The notes below the pieces were generated by a model. It was not told where the DNA came from and ran no database searches. It saw only the letters and a list, made by a program, of their open reading frames with translations. DNA of 39,465 bases from Rhizobium sp. Root1203 (GTDB lineage: Bacteria > Pseudomonadota > Alphaproteobacteria > Rhizobiales > Rhizobiaceae), in contig NZ_LMCW01000025.1 in NCBI RefSeq assembly GCF_001424945.1, forward strand, positions 7,784-47,248, given 5' to 3'. The position numbers were made by a program, and so were the translations under genes. Shown here in pieces: positions 8,257-16,876 of the stretch (positions are counted from its first letter, which is position 1; the number at the start of each line of letters is the position of its first letter).

Positions 8257-8703
8257 TCAGTTTCGCTTCATGAGGGATAGGGGGCTTGCCGGCGTCGCCA
8301 CGCCATTGCTGACCGAATACGCCCGGCCGAGCTCCATCGTGTCAGTCGAAAGGCGCGCCAGCACTTGTCCGTCGACGGCAGCGATCGAGTAGGCCAGCTC
8401 CACCGGCTGTGGCGCATCCTTTGAGCTTGCGCTTTTGTCATCGGTGACGATGGCAAAGCCCCACCCTTTCAAAGCGGCTTCGAGTGCGACGGAGAATTCA
8501 GACGTGTCCTTGTGCAGTTTGATGGGAGCGGTCGTCGATCCGGCTTGCTCGGCGAACCGTCCTGCCATGTCGCCGGCGATAGCGCCCGCGGCGGGCCCGG
8601 TGACGTCAGTAGGTGCAGCGCTGGTGGACAGGCGGTCGGTTGCCGTCTGGCATCCGGCTAGGCCTAGGGCCAGGACAATCGGAATGAGGCGAAAGAGCTG
8701 CAT
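8257..8703 (-). CDS. trbH: TrbH, conjugation lipoprotein (VirB7-like role)
   Basis: 148 residues beginning MQLFRLIPIVLALGLAGCQT, a lipoprotein signal with an L-A-G-C lipobox, so the mature N-terminal Cys would be acylated. The remainder (SEFSVALEAALKGWGFAIV, VELAYSIAAVDGQVLARLST) fits TrbH of Ti and rhizobial plasmids. It lies between trbG and trbI as in those operons, and its GGGAGG ribosome site overlaps the trbG stop. TrbH is thought to sit in the outer membrane and stabilise the TrbG-TrbI core, as VirB7 does for VirB9. Confidence 0.85.
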   Translation of the reverse strand: MQLFRLIPIVLALGLAGCQTATDRLSTSAAPTDVTGPAAGAIAGDMAGRFAEQAGSTTAPIKLHKDTSEFSVALEAALKGWGFAIVTDDKSASSKDAPQPVELAYSIAAVDGQVLARLSTDTMELGRAYSVSNGVATPASPLSLMKRN

Positions 8704-8706
8704 GGA

Positions 8707-9537
8707 TCACCCTCCCCGCCGGATGGTGATCTTCTGCTGTTTCCAGCCGACCCCGGCAATCAAGATCGCCTTGTCGATATTATAGTCGACGATCATCATG
8801 TCCTTCTTCATCCGATAATTGACGATCCGGTTCTGGCCACCCGAGACAACGAAAAGAACCGGCGCGTCCTGTCCGGAAACCGCCCGCGGAAACTGGATGT
8901 AAGTCTTCTGCCCATCGGAATAGACCCGCTTTGGCCGCCACGGTGCACTTCCGCTCAAAGAATAGGAGAAGGCAAGCTGTTCCGGCGCGACACCGCCCTC
9001 CGGGCCGGTCATTGACTGGATGCGAGCATTGATATCTGAGAGCTTTGTGGCGGCATCCTCGGGATATTCGAACCCCACCCGGGCCATGTATTGCGTGGGA
9101 TGCGATTTCAGCTGGATATGATACGTGCGGCGTGAGGTCGTCACCACCATGGACGTCACAAGCCCCGGCTCGGATGGCTTGACGATCAGGTGGATTGCCT
9201 GTCCACCGGCGGCGCCCGACGTTGCCGGCTCGACCTTCCACCGTACGGTATCACCGACGAGGACGTCGCGGACGATTTCGCCACCCTGCAGCTCGATGTC
9301 GCAGACCTGCAAAGGCGAGCAGACGACAGACGGCTGCGTCTCACCGAAGAGAAAGATCACCTTGCCGTCCGGTCCACGTGTCACCAGTCCGGCCTGCCCT
9401 CGCCATTTGCCGGACAGGTTCGTCCCCTTTGCCTCGTTGCCCGTCAGGCTTTGCGCGATGGCCGAGGATGAGACCTCAGTCGATACGGCAAGCGCCAGCA
9501 TGCAGAGAAGAGTGACGCGTTTCTGTTTGATCCTCAT
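8707..9537 (-). CDS. trbG: TrbG, VirB9-like outer-membrane channel protein
   Basis: About 276 residues. A signal peptide (KRVTLLCMLALAVSTEVSSSAIAQ) precedes a VirB9/TrbG/CagX domain with the typical strands VIFLFGETQPSVVCSPLQVCDIELQGGEIV and HLIVKPSEPGLVTSMVVTTSRRTYHIQL, ending in PKRVYSDGQKTYIQFP and a C-terminal beta domain. VirB9 forms the outer-membrane ring with VirB7 and VirB10. I chose the ATG at 9537, which gives a proper signal peptide and has GGGCAGGA upstream; the TTG at 9555 is the longer alternative. The reading overlaps or abuts trbF, so translation is probably coupled. Confidence 0.92.
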   Translation of the reverse strand: MRIKQKRVTLLCMLALAVSTEVSSSAIAQSLTGNEAKGTNLSGKWRGQAGLVTRGPDGKVIFLFGETQPSVVCSPLQVCDIELQGGEIVRDVLVGDTVRWKVEPATSGAAGGQAIHLIVKPSEPGLVTSMVVTTSRRTYHIQLKSHPTQYMARVGFEYPEDAATKLSDINARIQSMTGPEGGVAPEQLAFSYSLSGSAPWRPKRVYSDGQKTYIQFPRAVSGQDAPVLFVVSGGQNRIVNYRMKKDMMIVDYNIDKAILIAGVGWKQQKITIRRGG

Positions 9538-9551
9538 CGCAGATCCTGCCC

Positions 9552-10214
9552 TCAAAGTTGTGCGGTCCAGTCGAAATCGGTCACATAGACGCCGATCGGA
9601 TTGAGCCGGATTGTTGCTTCGTCTTGTGGTGACGTGATCGACACGGTCGCGATGCCCCGGAAGCGTCGGGTCGCGACCTCCTTGCCTTTTCGATCGCGTT
9701 CATACTCGGTCCAGTCGATCTGATAGGTCTGGTTCGAAAGCGCGACGATGTTGTTCACCTCGATCGCCACGGTCGCGTTGACCGCCTTTTCGAACGGCGA
9801 ATTGCCGCGAAACCATGCATTGACCTTTTGCGTCGAGGCGTCGCTTGTTCGCAGCAGGGCATAGGTGCGGTCGATATATTGCTTCTGGACCACCGCATCC
9901 GGTGTGATCGAGCGGAAGCTGGTCACGAAGTTCCCAAGCGTCGCTCGGACGACTCTGGTATCCGCGTATTCGATCTGCTGCGGGAAGCCACCGGAAACCG
10001 TGTTGCCGAGCTTGTCGACCTCAACAATGTAAGGGACGAGTTTGACCTGTGTGCTGAGATAGAGCGCGTAGCTGAAGCCGATTACGGCCATTCCCAAGCT
10101 CAAGATGCCAACGGCTCTCCAGGCGGAGGCAGCTTTGACGTAGGAGCCGTAGCGTTCTGACCATTCCTGCCGTGCAGCAAGGTACGGGTTCTCAGGTGCG
10201 GGATGCCCTGCCAT
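9552..10214 (-). CDS. trbF: TrbF, VirB8-like inner-membrane assembly factor
   Basis: 220 residues. A short cytoplasmic segment (NPYLAARQEWSERYGSYVKAA) precedes one membrane helix near residues 33-53 (AVGILSLGMAVIGFSYALYL). The periplasmic VirB8 domain follows, with VPYIVEVDKLGNTV, VVRATLGNFVTSFRSIT and YQIDWTEYERDRKGK. VirB8 nucleates assembly of the secretion channel in the inner membrane. The gene follows trbL after a short gap and ends by overlapping the trbG region. Length and domain order match TrbF from Agrobacterium-type plasmids. Confidence 0.92.
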   Translation of the reverse strand: MAGHPAPENPYLAARQEWSERYGSYVKAASAWRAVGILSLGMAVIGFSYALYLSTQVKLVPYIVEVDKLGNTVSGGFPQQIEYADTRVVRATLGNFVTSFRSITPDAVVQKQYIDRTYALLRTSDASTQKVNAWFRGNSPFEKAVNATVAIEVNNIVALSNQTYQIDWTEYERDRKGKEVATRRFRGIATVSITSPQDEATIRLNPIGVYVTDFDWTAQL

Positions 10215-10235
10215 GTGTGTGATCCTGTCCGTGAA

Positions 10236-11417
10236 TTATGGTTTGTCCGGTCTTTCCGGAGGAGGTGGCGGAGCTGAAGGATTGCCCCTTGCCTGATCGA
10301 GCTTGGCGTTGGCCAAGCCGAGAAGGGAGCCGGCATAGGCACCGGGTGAGCCGATCGCCTTCTCCTTGGCAGCGGATCCGGCAGCCATGGCACCGGAGCT
10401 GAAACTTGCGCCCATGCCCCTGAGTACAGATCCTGCAGCCGAGGACCCACCGGCTCGAGCTGATTGTACAGCGGCAAAGCCGGCTCCAACGGCGCCAGCG
10501 CCGAGGAAAGCGCCGCCCGCCGCGAACGAAGCCGCCTGTCCACCGTGGCGAATTGTCTCCATCCCGCCGGCGACCGAAGCCCCTTGCACGACGCCCTGGA
10601 TGATGTTCGGGACGTACATCGCGATGATGAAGACGACGACGGAGATGCCAGCAATCGCGAGTGTGGTAATAAACTGGTCGCTTTCGGCTGTCGGAGCCTG
10701 CGCGAGCCCAAGCAGGACGTTTGAGCCGATCTTGGCGATCATGACCAAGGCCATCAGCTTCATCCCTACGCCGAAGGCATAAACGAGATAGCGGATCGCA
10801 AAGTCTTTGGTGAAGGAGGAGCCTCCGAGCCCGAGCATGATCATGCCTGCCAGCAGGCCGACATACATCTCGACCATGACCGAGACGAAGATTGCCGCAA
10901 CGAGTGAGAAGCAGATGACGACAATACCCATAGCAAGCACCGCGGCGATCGCCAGGGCATTGTCCTCAAAGACGCCGAACTTCGCCTGTTCTGATATCTG
11001 CGACGCGACGCGAATGCCGGCGTCGAAGACTTCGGCCGGAGATGCAGAGCCGCCACCAGCGCCGATTTGAAACAGGCTGTCGACGACTGCCCTGGCGAAG
11101 GTTGGGCCCTGCGTCAAAACGAAAGCGAAAAAACCGATGAACATGATGCGGCGGACGAGCTCGGCAAACCAGCTGTCCAGCGATGATGCCTGGATCGCGA
11201 GCCACACGGCAGCTATGCCGACCTCGATGCCCGCGAGGATCCAGAACAGTGATTTAGCCGCATCCATGACGGTAGTTTCCCACCCCTTGGCGGCAGTCGA
11301 GACCTGATTTTCCAATTCCGTCAGAACTTGGCCTTGCTGGGCGAGAGCCGGCACCGCCATCGCGAGAAAGGCGATACCCGCAACCAGGATGGTGCTTCTG
11401 CGACCGCGTTTCACCAT
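10236..11417 (-). CDS. trbL: TrbL, VirB6-like polytopic channel protein
   Basis: 393 residues with an N-terminal signal-like helix (TILVAGIAFLAMAVPALAQQ), then about six membrane helices (for example KSLFWILAGIEVGIAAVWLA, RIMFIGFFAFVLTQ, ALAIAAVLAMGIVVICFSLVAA, YVGLLAGMIMLGLGGSS, IAGISVVVFIIAMYVP), a glycine/alanine-rich region, and a proline-rich tail (NPSAPPPPPERPDKP). This is the TrbL/VirB6 family, which forms part of the inner-membrane path for DNA. Its start overlaps the trbK stop, consistent with coupled translation. The low-complexity C-terminus is normal for the family. Confidence 0.92.
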   Translation of the reverse strand: MVKRGRRSTILVAGIAFLAMAVPALAQQGQVLTELENQVSTAAKGWETTVMDAAKSLFWILAGIEVGIAAVWLAIQASSLDSWFAELVRRIMFIGFFAFVLTQGPTFARAVVDSLFQIGAGGGSASPAEVFDAGIRVASQISEQAKFGVFEDNALAIAAVLAMGIVVICFSLVAAIFVSVMVEMYVGLLAGMIMLGLGGSSFTKDFAIRYLVYAFGVGMKLMALVMIAKIGSNVLLGLAQAPTAESDQFITTLAIAGISVVVFIIAMYVPNIIQGVVQGASVAGGMETIRHGGQAASFAAGGAFLGAGAVGAGFAAVQSARAGGSSAAGSVLRGMGASFSSGAMAAGSAAKEKAIGSPGAYAGSLLGLANAKLDQARGNPSAPPPPPERPDKP

Positions 11418-11614
11418 CTCGGGCGCATCTCCTGACCCTTTTCGATCGGTGGGAGCGCCTTGCCCGTGCCAAAGAACTTCTCACGTGTTGCTCGTTGTTC
11501 TTCACTCATCTGCGGCGCAGCGAAGCTCTCTCCACGGATCAGAACGACAGTGGCGATCGCAGCAATTCCTGCGATCCCGATGCAAACAGAGGCGATCAAT
11601 GCGGGGCGGGTCAC
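11411..11614 (-). CDS. trbK: TrbK, putative entry-exclusion protein
   Basis: 67 residues: one N-terminal hydrophobic segment (ALIASVCIGIAGIAAIATVVLI) followed by a short exported domain ending REKFFGTGKALPPIEKGQEM then RPRW. In RP4, TrbK blocks entry of related plasmids; rhizobial TrbK is much shorter and its function is less tested. It overlaps both trbJ (ATGA-type, 4 bp) and trbL. Its C-terminus closely resembles that of the upstream TrbJ (see findings), a shared motif of unknown purpose. Confidence 0.85.
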   Translation of the reverse strand: MTRPALIASVCIGIAGIAAIATVVLIRGESFAAPQMSEEQRATREKFFGTGKALPPIEKGQEMRPRW

Positions 11615-12420
11615 CAGCGAGGCTCCATTTTCTGTCCAGAGGGAATGGATTGGATGTCGGCATTGAAGAATTTCTCGCGACGCGCCTGTGCGAGATCCTT
11701 GTCAGTCTGTTCGCTCTGCAACCAAGTTCCCATCATCGTCGTCTGCTGGGAAACAATGCCGCGGAGCTTCTGCATCTGGGCGACCTGCTGGGCGGCGATC
11801 TGGTGGCCGACCTGAAGCGCCTTCATCTGGCCATCCGCCGATTGCGACATTGATCGCAGCTTGCCCATCGTATCCTCTTCGCTGTCGAACTGATCGGCGG
11901 TGAGGCTTGCGGCCTTGAGCGTGCTGGAAATCGTGTCGCGGTTCGTGTTTGACCACGTCTGATAGGTGGACGAGAAGCTCTCGGCGTTCGGCAGGCTTGT
12001 CTTCAGGTCCGCGTAGCTTTTGAAGCGCTGCTTCAGAAGATCGTCGGCGTTGCCCATGGAGAAGGCGATGCCCTGACCCTGATTGACGATATCGCGCAGC
12101 CGGTTCAGGTCATCTTCGACCTGGCCCCAGATATGGTTCGGAAGCTGGGCCGTATTCTGCAGCATGTTCTGATAGATATTGAGCTGGTTTTGGATCTGCT
12201 CGGCAAGCTGCGTGATTTGTCTAATCTGATTATTGATCTGTTCAGTCGACTGACCCACGAGATGGATAAGCTCACCATTGTTGAGCATCTGCGTCATCTC
12301 GGTCGCGCCGGTAACCGCGCCTCCTGCGTAGGAAGCCGTGGGCGTTGCGGTAAGGCCGGCGGCGACCAACCCCGTCACCAACGATTTGCTGAGCTTCAAA
12401 AACTGGACTGCTTCACTCAT
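11611..12420 (-). CDS. trbJ: TrbJ, VirB5-like minor pilus protein
   Basis: 269 residues with a signal peptide (SLVTGLVAAGLTATPTASYAGG) and a helical, Gln/Asn-rich body (STEQINNQIRQITQLAEQIQ, NQLNIYQNMLQNTAQLPNHI), the TrbJ/VirB5 coiled-coil layout. VirB5 proteins cap the conjugative pilus and contact the recipient. The start overlaps the trbE stop by 8 bp and the stop overlaps the trbK start, so the three are translationally coupled. It ends REKFFNADIQSIPSGQKMEP and RW, echoing the TrbK end. Confidence 0.9.
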   Translation of the reverse strand: MSEAVQFLKLSKSLVTGLVAAGLTATPTASYAGGAVTGATEMTQMLNNGELIHLVGQSTEQINNQIRQITQLAEQIQNQLNIYQNMLQNTAQLPNHIWGQVEDDLNRLRDIVNQGQGIAFSMGNADDLLKQRFKSYADLKTSLPNAESFSSTYQTWSNTNRDTISSTLKAASLTADQFDSEEDTMGKLRSMSQSADGQMKALQVGHQIAAQQVAQMQKLRGIVSQQTTMMGTWLQSEQTDKDLAQARREKFFNADIQSIPSGQKMEPRW

Positions 12421-14848
12421 TGCGGTTGATCCCCCTTTCGATGAGCCACTGACCCGGCCATTCGTGGCCGTGGGTCGACGAGAGCGCCCTGATGCGGGCT
12501 AGATCGGCCTTGCCAGAAGCGCCGACGAAGGAGAGAGTGACCGGACCCAGAGACATGTCGAAAAGCCGGCGGCCGTCGGGCGACGTCACGTAGTATTCGC
12601 GTTTCGGGATGGCGTTCGCGACGATCTCGATCTGTCGCTCGTTGAAGCCAATCCGCTCGTAGAATTCGCGGGTGCCGGTCTCGCGGGCCGCGCCATTCGG
12701 AAGGCAAATCTTCGTCGGGCATGATTCCTTCAAAACGTCGATGATGCCCGAGCGCTCGGCGTCGGAGATAGATTGGGTCGCGAGAATGACGGCGCAGTTC
12801 GCCTTGCGCAGCACCTTGAGCCATTCCCTGATCTTGTCGCGGAACACAGGATGGCCGAGCATCAGCCATGCCTCGTCCAGAACGATGAGGCTTGGCGAAC
12901 CATCGAGCCGTTTTTCAATCCGTCGGAAGAGATAGGTTAGAACGGGCACGAGATTGCGCTCGCCCATATTCATCAGCTGCTCGATCTCGAAGCACTGGAA
13001 GCGCCCAAGCGTCAGGCCATCTTGTTCCGCATCGAGGAGTTGACCCATTGGGCCGTCGACCGTGTAGTGATGGAGGGCATCTTTGATCTCGCGCATTTGG
13101 ACGCCACTGACGAAATCCGACAGAGAACGGCCGGGGGCCGAGGCCATCAATCCAATCTGCCTCGAAATCGCGTTTCGATGGTCTGGCGCAATCGTCACGC
13201 CCTGAAGCGAGACTAGGGTCTCGATCCACTCGGAGGCCCAGGCTCGATCGGCGTCAGTCGAAAGTTCGGACAAGGGGCAGAAGGCAAGGCTGGCCCCCTC
13301 CCCGCTCTCGCCACCGATCTCGTAGTGGTCACCACCGACGCCAAGCGTGAGGGGAAGCATCGAATTGCCTTTGTCGAAGGCAAAGACTTGCGCCTTCTCG
13401 TAGCGGCAAAATTGCGCCGCGATCAGCGCGAGGAGTGTCGATTTGCCTGAGCCAGTTGGCCCGAAAATCAAGGTATGGCCGACATCGTCGACATGCAGGT
13501 TTAGTCGGAAGGGAGTCGAGCCGGACGCCACCTGCATAAGCGGCGGCGCATCGAGCGGATAAAACGGGCATGGGGCGGCGGGCTGCCCTGACCAGACAGA
13601 GTTCAGCGGAACAAGGTCAGCCAGATTGCGGGTGTTGATCAGCGGTTCGCGGATGTTGCAGTACCAATTGCCCGGCAGGCTACCGAGAAAAGCATCGGTC
13701 GCATTCAGCGTCTCGATGCGGGCGCCGAAGCCTTCCGCCTGGATGAGGCGACGAACCGCTTCCGTCTTCTCCTGCAGCGCCGAGCGGCTTTGGTCAAAGA
13801 GAATGATAACAGGAGTATAATAGCCGTAGGCCACCAATTGAGATGAGGCTTCAGCGATCGCATCCTCGGTCTCGGCGACCATGGCCATCGCATCCTGATC
13901 GACCGACCGGGACTGCGTCTGGAATAGCTGGTCGAAAAACGGCCTGACCTTCTGCTGCCACTTCTTGCGGGTCCGCTCCAGGCGCTGCTTGGCTTCCTCC
14001 GCATCGAGGAAAATGAAGCGCGACGACCAGCGGTAAGTCAGCGGCATCAGGTTGAGGCTATTCAAGATTCCCGGCCAGCTCTCGGCCGGAAGCCCATCGA
14101 TCGCGATCACACCGAGAAATCGGCCTTCGACTCGCGGCGTCAGTCCATGCTCCAGCTCTGCCGTTGCGAGCCAGTCCAAGTACATCGGGATTTCTGGCAG
14201 GCGGACGGGATGGTTCTCGCCGGTGATGGCAAACCGAATGAACTGGAAAAGCTCGTCGTAGCGCGCAACGCGAGCACCATCCCGTTCGGGGACCTCTCGG
14301 GTCTGCATGCGCTGTACCGAGAGAACATTGCCGAGATACTGCTCAATCTCCCGGACCGAGCGTCGAAACGCATCGAGAGCGGTGTCCGCATACTTCGCTG
14401 AGCGGCTCTCAGTATCCGAGTAGATGTAGCGGGTCAGGCCCGACCGGCGTCGTTCGGGTGGTCGATATGTCAGCATAAGCGCGTGCCGGCTTTCGAAGTG
14501 CCCACGCTCCTGCGCAAAATACCTGCGGCGTTCGTCGTCGATAAGCAGCGTCACGCTGTCTGGAAAATAGCTGCGTTCAGCAGACGGGTATGCCGTCGTC
14601 GGCACTCGCAAGGCCTCGACCTGGATCATCCAGCCAGTACCCAGTCGCGAAAGGATCGAGTTGATCTGACGGGAAAGCTCGTTGCGCTCGAAATCAGCCG
14701 CGCTTTCGGAATCCGGACCGGCAAAGTACCACCCGGCCATCAGGCTACCGTCCTTCAGTAGAAGGATCCCGTTGTCGACAAGGCCCGCATAAGGAACCAG
14801 GTCGGAGAATGATGGACCAGTCGATCGAAATGTGCGTAAAGCGACCAT
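12413..14848 (-). CDS. trbE: TrbE, VirB4-family conjugation ATPase
   Basis: About 811 residues from the ATG at 14848 (MVALRTFRSTGPSFSDLVPY), the normal family start; 25 further in-frame residues upstream are unlikely to be translated. The N-terminal CagE/TrbE/VirB domain is followed by the ATPase core with Walker A FGPTGSGKST near residue 465 and Walker B SLIVLDEAWLML near residue 640, plus the ATQS motif LATQSISDAE. VirB4 energises pilus assembly and substrate transfer at the inner membrane. Overlaps trbJ by 8 bp and follows trbD closely. The protein is full length with no broken motif. Confidence 0.95.
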   Translation of the reverse strand: MVALRTFRSTGPSFSDLVPYAGLVDNGILLLKDGSLMAGWYFAGPDSESAADFERNELSRQINSILSRLGTGWMIQVEALRVPTTAYPSAERSYFPDSVTLLIDDERRRYFAQERGHFESRHALMLTYRPPERRRSGLTRYIYSDTESRSAKYADTALDAFRRSVREIEQYLGNVLSVQRMQTREVPERDGARVARYDELFQFIRFAITGENHPVRLPEIPMYLDWLATAELEHGLTPRVEGRFLGVIAIDGLPAESWPGILNSLNLMPLTYRWSSRFIFLDAEEAKQRLERTRKKWQQKVRPFFDQLFQTQSRSVDQDAMAMVAETEDAIAEASSQLVAYGYYTPVIILFDQSRSALQEKTEAVRRLIQAEGFGARIETLNATDAFLGSLPGNWYCNIREPLINTRNLADLVPLNSVWSGQPAAPCPFYPLDAPPLMQVASGSTPFRLNLHVDDVGHTLIFGPTGSGKSTLLALIAAQFCRYEKAQVFAFDKGNSMLPLTLGVGGDHYEIGGESGEGASLAFCPLSELSTDADRAWASEWIETLVSLQGVTIAPDHRNAISRQIGLMASAPGRSLSDFVSGVQMREIKDALHHYTVDGPMGQLLDAEQDGLTLGRFQCFEIEQLMNMGERNLVPVLTYLFRRIEKRLDGSPSLIVLDEAWLMLGHPVFRDKIREWLKVLRKANCAVILATQSISDAERSGIIDVLKESCPTKICLPNGAARETGTREFYERIGFNERQIEIVANAIPKREYYVTSPDGRRLFDMSLGPVTLSFVGASGKADLARIRALSSTHGHEWPGQWLIERGINRNE

Positions 14849-14858
14849 CGCGAGATCC

Positions 14859-15158
14859 TCAGTATCGGCGCCAGGGCGTGGAGGTCGGGAGGTAATGCGC
14901 TCGATAGCGCATGTGTCGCGCATAGACTTTGCGCATCATCGGGTCCGATTTCGCCATCATGCGGAGCGCGCCGACGACCACGATCCAGATCGCGATGCCG
15001 AACAGGGCCGAATAGACGGTCAACACCACGAAGATGAGAATGATCGCCGCGAGCCCGGTCAGCAGCACGAGCTCTCGATCCGCTCCCATCAAGAGGTTCG
15101 GCCGCGACAAAGCGCGGTGAATGCGGTTGCGATGAAGCCCAGCTCCGGCGTCAGCCAT
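14859..15158 (-). CDS. trbD: TrbD, VirB3-like inner-membrane protein
   Basis: 99 residues starting MADAGAGLHRNRIHRALSRP, followed by LLMGADRELVLLTGLAAIIL and a second hydrophobic run (FVVLTVYSALFGIAIWIVVVGAL), the VirB3/TrbD pattern of two adjacent helices after a basic N-terminus. VirB3 pairs with VirB4 in pilus biogenesis; in some systems the two are fused. The start at 15158 overlaps the trbC stop by 8 bp. Its stop lies 10 bp before the trbE start. Confidence 0.9.
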   Translation of the reverse strand: MADAGAGLHRNRIHRALSRPNLLMGADRELVLLTGLAAIILIFVVLTVYSALFGIAIWIVVVGALRMMAKSDPMMRKVYARHMRYRAHYLPTSTPWRRY

Positions 15159-15546
15159 GACGCCCCTCCCCTCCCCCGACCCGATTTGCATTCGGGACCG
15201 CAGTTTGCTCGGCGACAAACGAGCCACCGATCGAAGCGCCGGTCGAGCCGAAAAGGCCGACGATCGTTGTCGCGCCGAGCAGGATCCCTGCGACCAGCAC
15301 CACATACATCAATCGCCGCGCGAAATCGTTGAGCTCGCCGCCGAAGATCAGCATGCCGCCGGCAATCGCGACTGCAGCCAATGCAATGTACCCGGCGACT
15401 GGTCCGGTGATCGATTGCTGGATCTGCTCGAGAGGACCCTCCCAAGGCAGGCTTCCGCCGCCTGAACCTGCAAGCGCCGGCTCCGCAAGCGAGGCGCAAA
15501 CCAATGCGCCGAGAATTCCCAAACGGAGAAAGCGATTATGCTGCAT
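15151..15546 (-). CDS. trbC: TrbC, VirB2-like pilin
   Basis: 131 residues. A signal sequence (RFLRLGILGALVCASLAEPALAG) precedes two hydrophobic segments (GPVAGYIALAAVAIAGGMLIF and LMYVVLVAGILLGATTIVGLF) flanking the loop GGELNDFARR, the TrbC/VirB2 pilin signature. After cleavage the protein forms the pilus subunit. I chose the ATG at 15546 because it sets the signal peptide at the N-terminus; it overlaps the trbB stop by 11 bp. Longer readings run into trbB. Confidence 0.92.
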   Translation of the reverse strand: MQHNRFLRLGILGALVCASLAEPALAGSGGGSLPWEGPLEQIQQSITGPVAGYIALAAVAIAGGMLIFGGELNDFARRLMYVVLVAGILLGATTIVGLFGSTGASIGGSFVAEQTAVPNANRVGGGEGRHG

Positions 15547-16501
15547 GACTGTCCTCGTCGATCTGCGGATAGTGTTCTGTCTGGTAGCGCGAGCCGTTGT
15601 ACCCCTCGACATGGAGGACCTCCCCCACCCGACGGCCCCGGCCGGCGCGCTCGATCGAGATGACGAGATCGACCGCCTCGCCAATTACGGCTTGCATTGG
15701 CTGCTGGCTGGCTTCCGATGTCAGTTGCTCAAGGCGCCGAAGCGCCGACATGGCGGAATTGGAATGGATCGTCGTGACACCTCCGGGGTGTCCTGTATTC
15801 CAGGCTTTCAGGAGGGTCAGTGCGGCGCCGTCGCGCACCTCGCCTACGATGATGCGGTCGGGACGCAGGCGCATCGTGCTCTTGAGAAGTCGTGCCATGT
15901 CGACTGCGTCGCTCGTGTGGAGGCAGACGGCATTTTCTGCTGCGCATTGGATTTCGGACGTATCCTCAAGGATCACCATCCGGTCTTCCGGCGCGGCGGA
16001 AACGACCTCTGCGATGACCGCGTTCGCTAGCGTCGTCTTGCCGGAGCCCGTGCCACCGGCGATGACGATGTTCAGCCGGTTCGTGATGGCGCTGCGAATA
16101 ATCGAAGCATGCGCTTCCGTCATGATCTTTGCTGTTACATAGTCGTCGAGTGGAATGAGCCGCGAAGCGCGCCGACGGATCGTAAATGTTGGCGAGTTGA
16201 CAACCGGAGGCAAAAGACCTTCGAAGCGGTGGCCGCCGATCGGCAGCTCACCAGAGATGATCGGTCGTTCTCCATCGGCTTCGGACTTGAGAGCGTGCGC
16301 CACCGATCCGATGACGGTCTCGGCGGCGGTCGCCTGCATTTCGCCAGCGGGCGCGACGCCGTGACCGAGGCGCTCGATGAAAAGCTTGCCATCTGGATTA
16401 AGCATGATCTCGACGACCGTCGGATCTTCAAGGGCAATGCAAAGGTGTTCGCCGAGTGCGTCCTGGAGTTTGCGGACAAGGCGAGAGTGCGACTGAAGCA
16501 T
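15536..16501 (-). CDS. trbB: TrbB, VirB11-family secretion ATPase
   Basis: 321 residues. Walker A IAGGTGSGKTTLANAV lies near residues 147-162, the Asp box EDRMVILEDTSEIQC follows, and a C-terminal block has RLRPDRIIVGEVRDGAALTL and HPGGVTTIHSNSA. This is a complete GspE/VirB11 hexameric ATPase that switches the secretion channel between pilus assembly and DNA transfer. It is the first gene of the trb operon here, preceded by GAGGAG and, 64-81 bases upstream, by a tra-box-like palindrome. On Ti and similar plasmids traI stands in front of trbB; no traI is present. Confidence 0.95.
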   Translation of the reverse strand: MLQSHSRLVRKLQDALGEHLCIALEDPTVVEIMLNPDGKLFIERLGHGVAPAGEMQATAAETVIGSVAHALKSEADGERPIISGELPIGGHRFEGLLPPVVNSPTFTIRRRASRLIPLDDYVTAKIMTEAHASIIRSAITNRLNIVIAGGTGSGKTTLANAVIAEVVSAAPEDRMVILEDTSEIQCAAENAVCLHTSDAVDMARLLKSTMRLRPDRIIVGEVRDGAALTLLKAWNTGHPGGVTTIHSNSAMSALRRLEQLTSEASQQPMQAVIGEAVDLVISIERAGRGRRVGEVLHVEGYNGSRYQTEHYPQIDEDSHAA

Positions 16502-16564
16502 GGGGAAGCTCGTCTCCTCGTTTGAGTGCAGGAGGAGACAGACCCCGTTGGCCGTGCGAAGTCC

Positions 16565-16582
16565 ACGTGCAAATTTGCACCT
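16565..16582. promoter_or_regulatory. tra-box-like palindrome upstream of trbB
   Basis: ACGTGCAAATTTGCACCT contains the perfect 14-bp dyad GTGCAAATTTGCAC (16567-16580). TraR/LuxR-type quorum-sensing activators of Ti and rhizobial plasmids bind 18-bp tra boxes with the same GTGCA-N4-TGCAC outer half-sites. It lies between the divergent trbB and repA genes, the classical location controlling conjugation and copy number. Confidence 0.75.
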
Positions 16583-16718
16583 CGCGATTTGCTGGTGATT
16601 CCGTCACGTTGGTGTCGAAACAACCGCCGAATCGCGGAACTTTCGCCATGACCACCGTCAGGTGCATTGGTTCTCGATGCAGGGCGCAGAGCTGGTACGT
16701 CGCGGATGATTCTTCGAT

Positions 16719-16730
16719 TTTGTGCACAAA
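16719..16730. promoter_or_regulatory. Short perfect palindrome upstream of repA
   Basis: TTTGTGCACAAA is its own reverse complement, about 150 bp before repA. It could be an operator for RepA/RepB autoregulation or a second weak regulator half-site, but a 12-bp palindrome alone is weak evidence. Confidence 0.3.
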
Positions 16731-16876
16731 GTGCGCGTTTGATTAGTTCCGGGACGCGAATGTGCGAGCAAAGATGTTTGTAAGTCAGATAATGGGAAGA
16801 GTTGGAGCCTACACGCCAAGCCATTGATTTAATGCGATATGGCATCGCCCGGGTCGACTGAAAGGCGCCACGAAGG

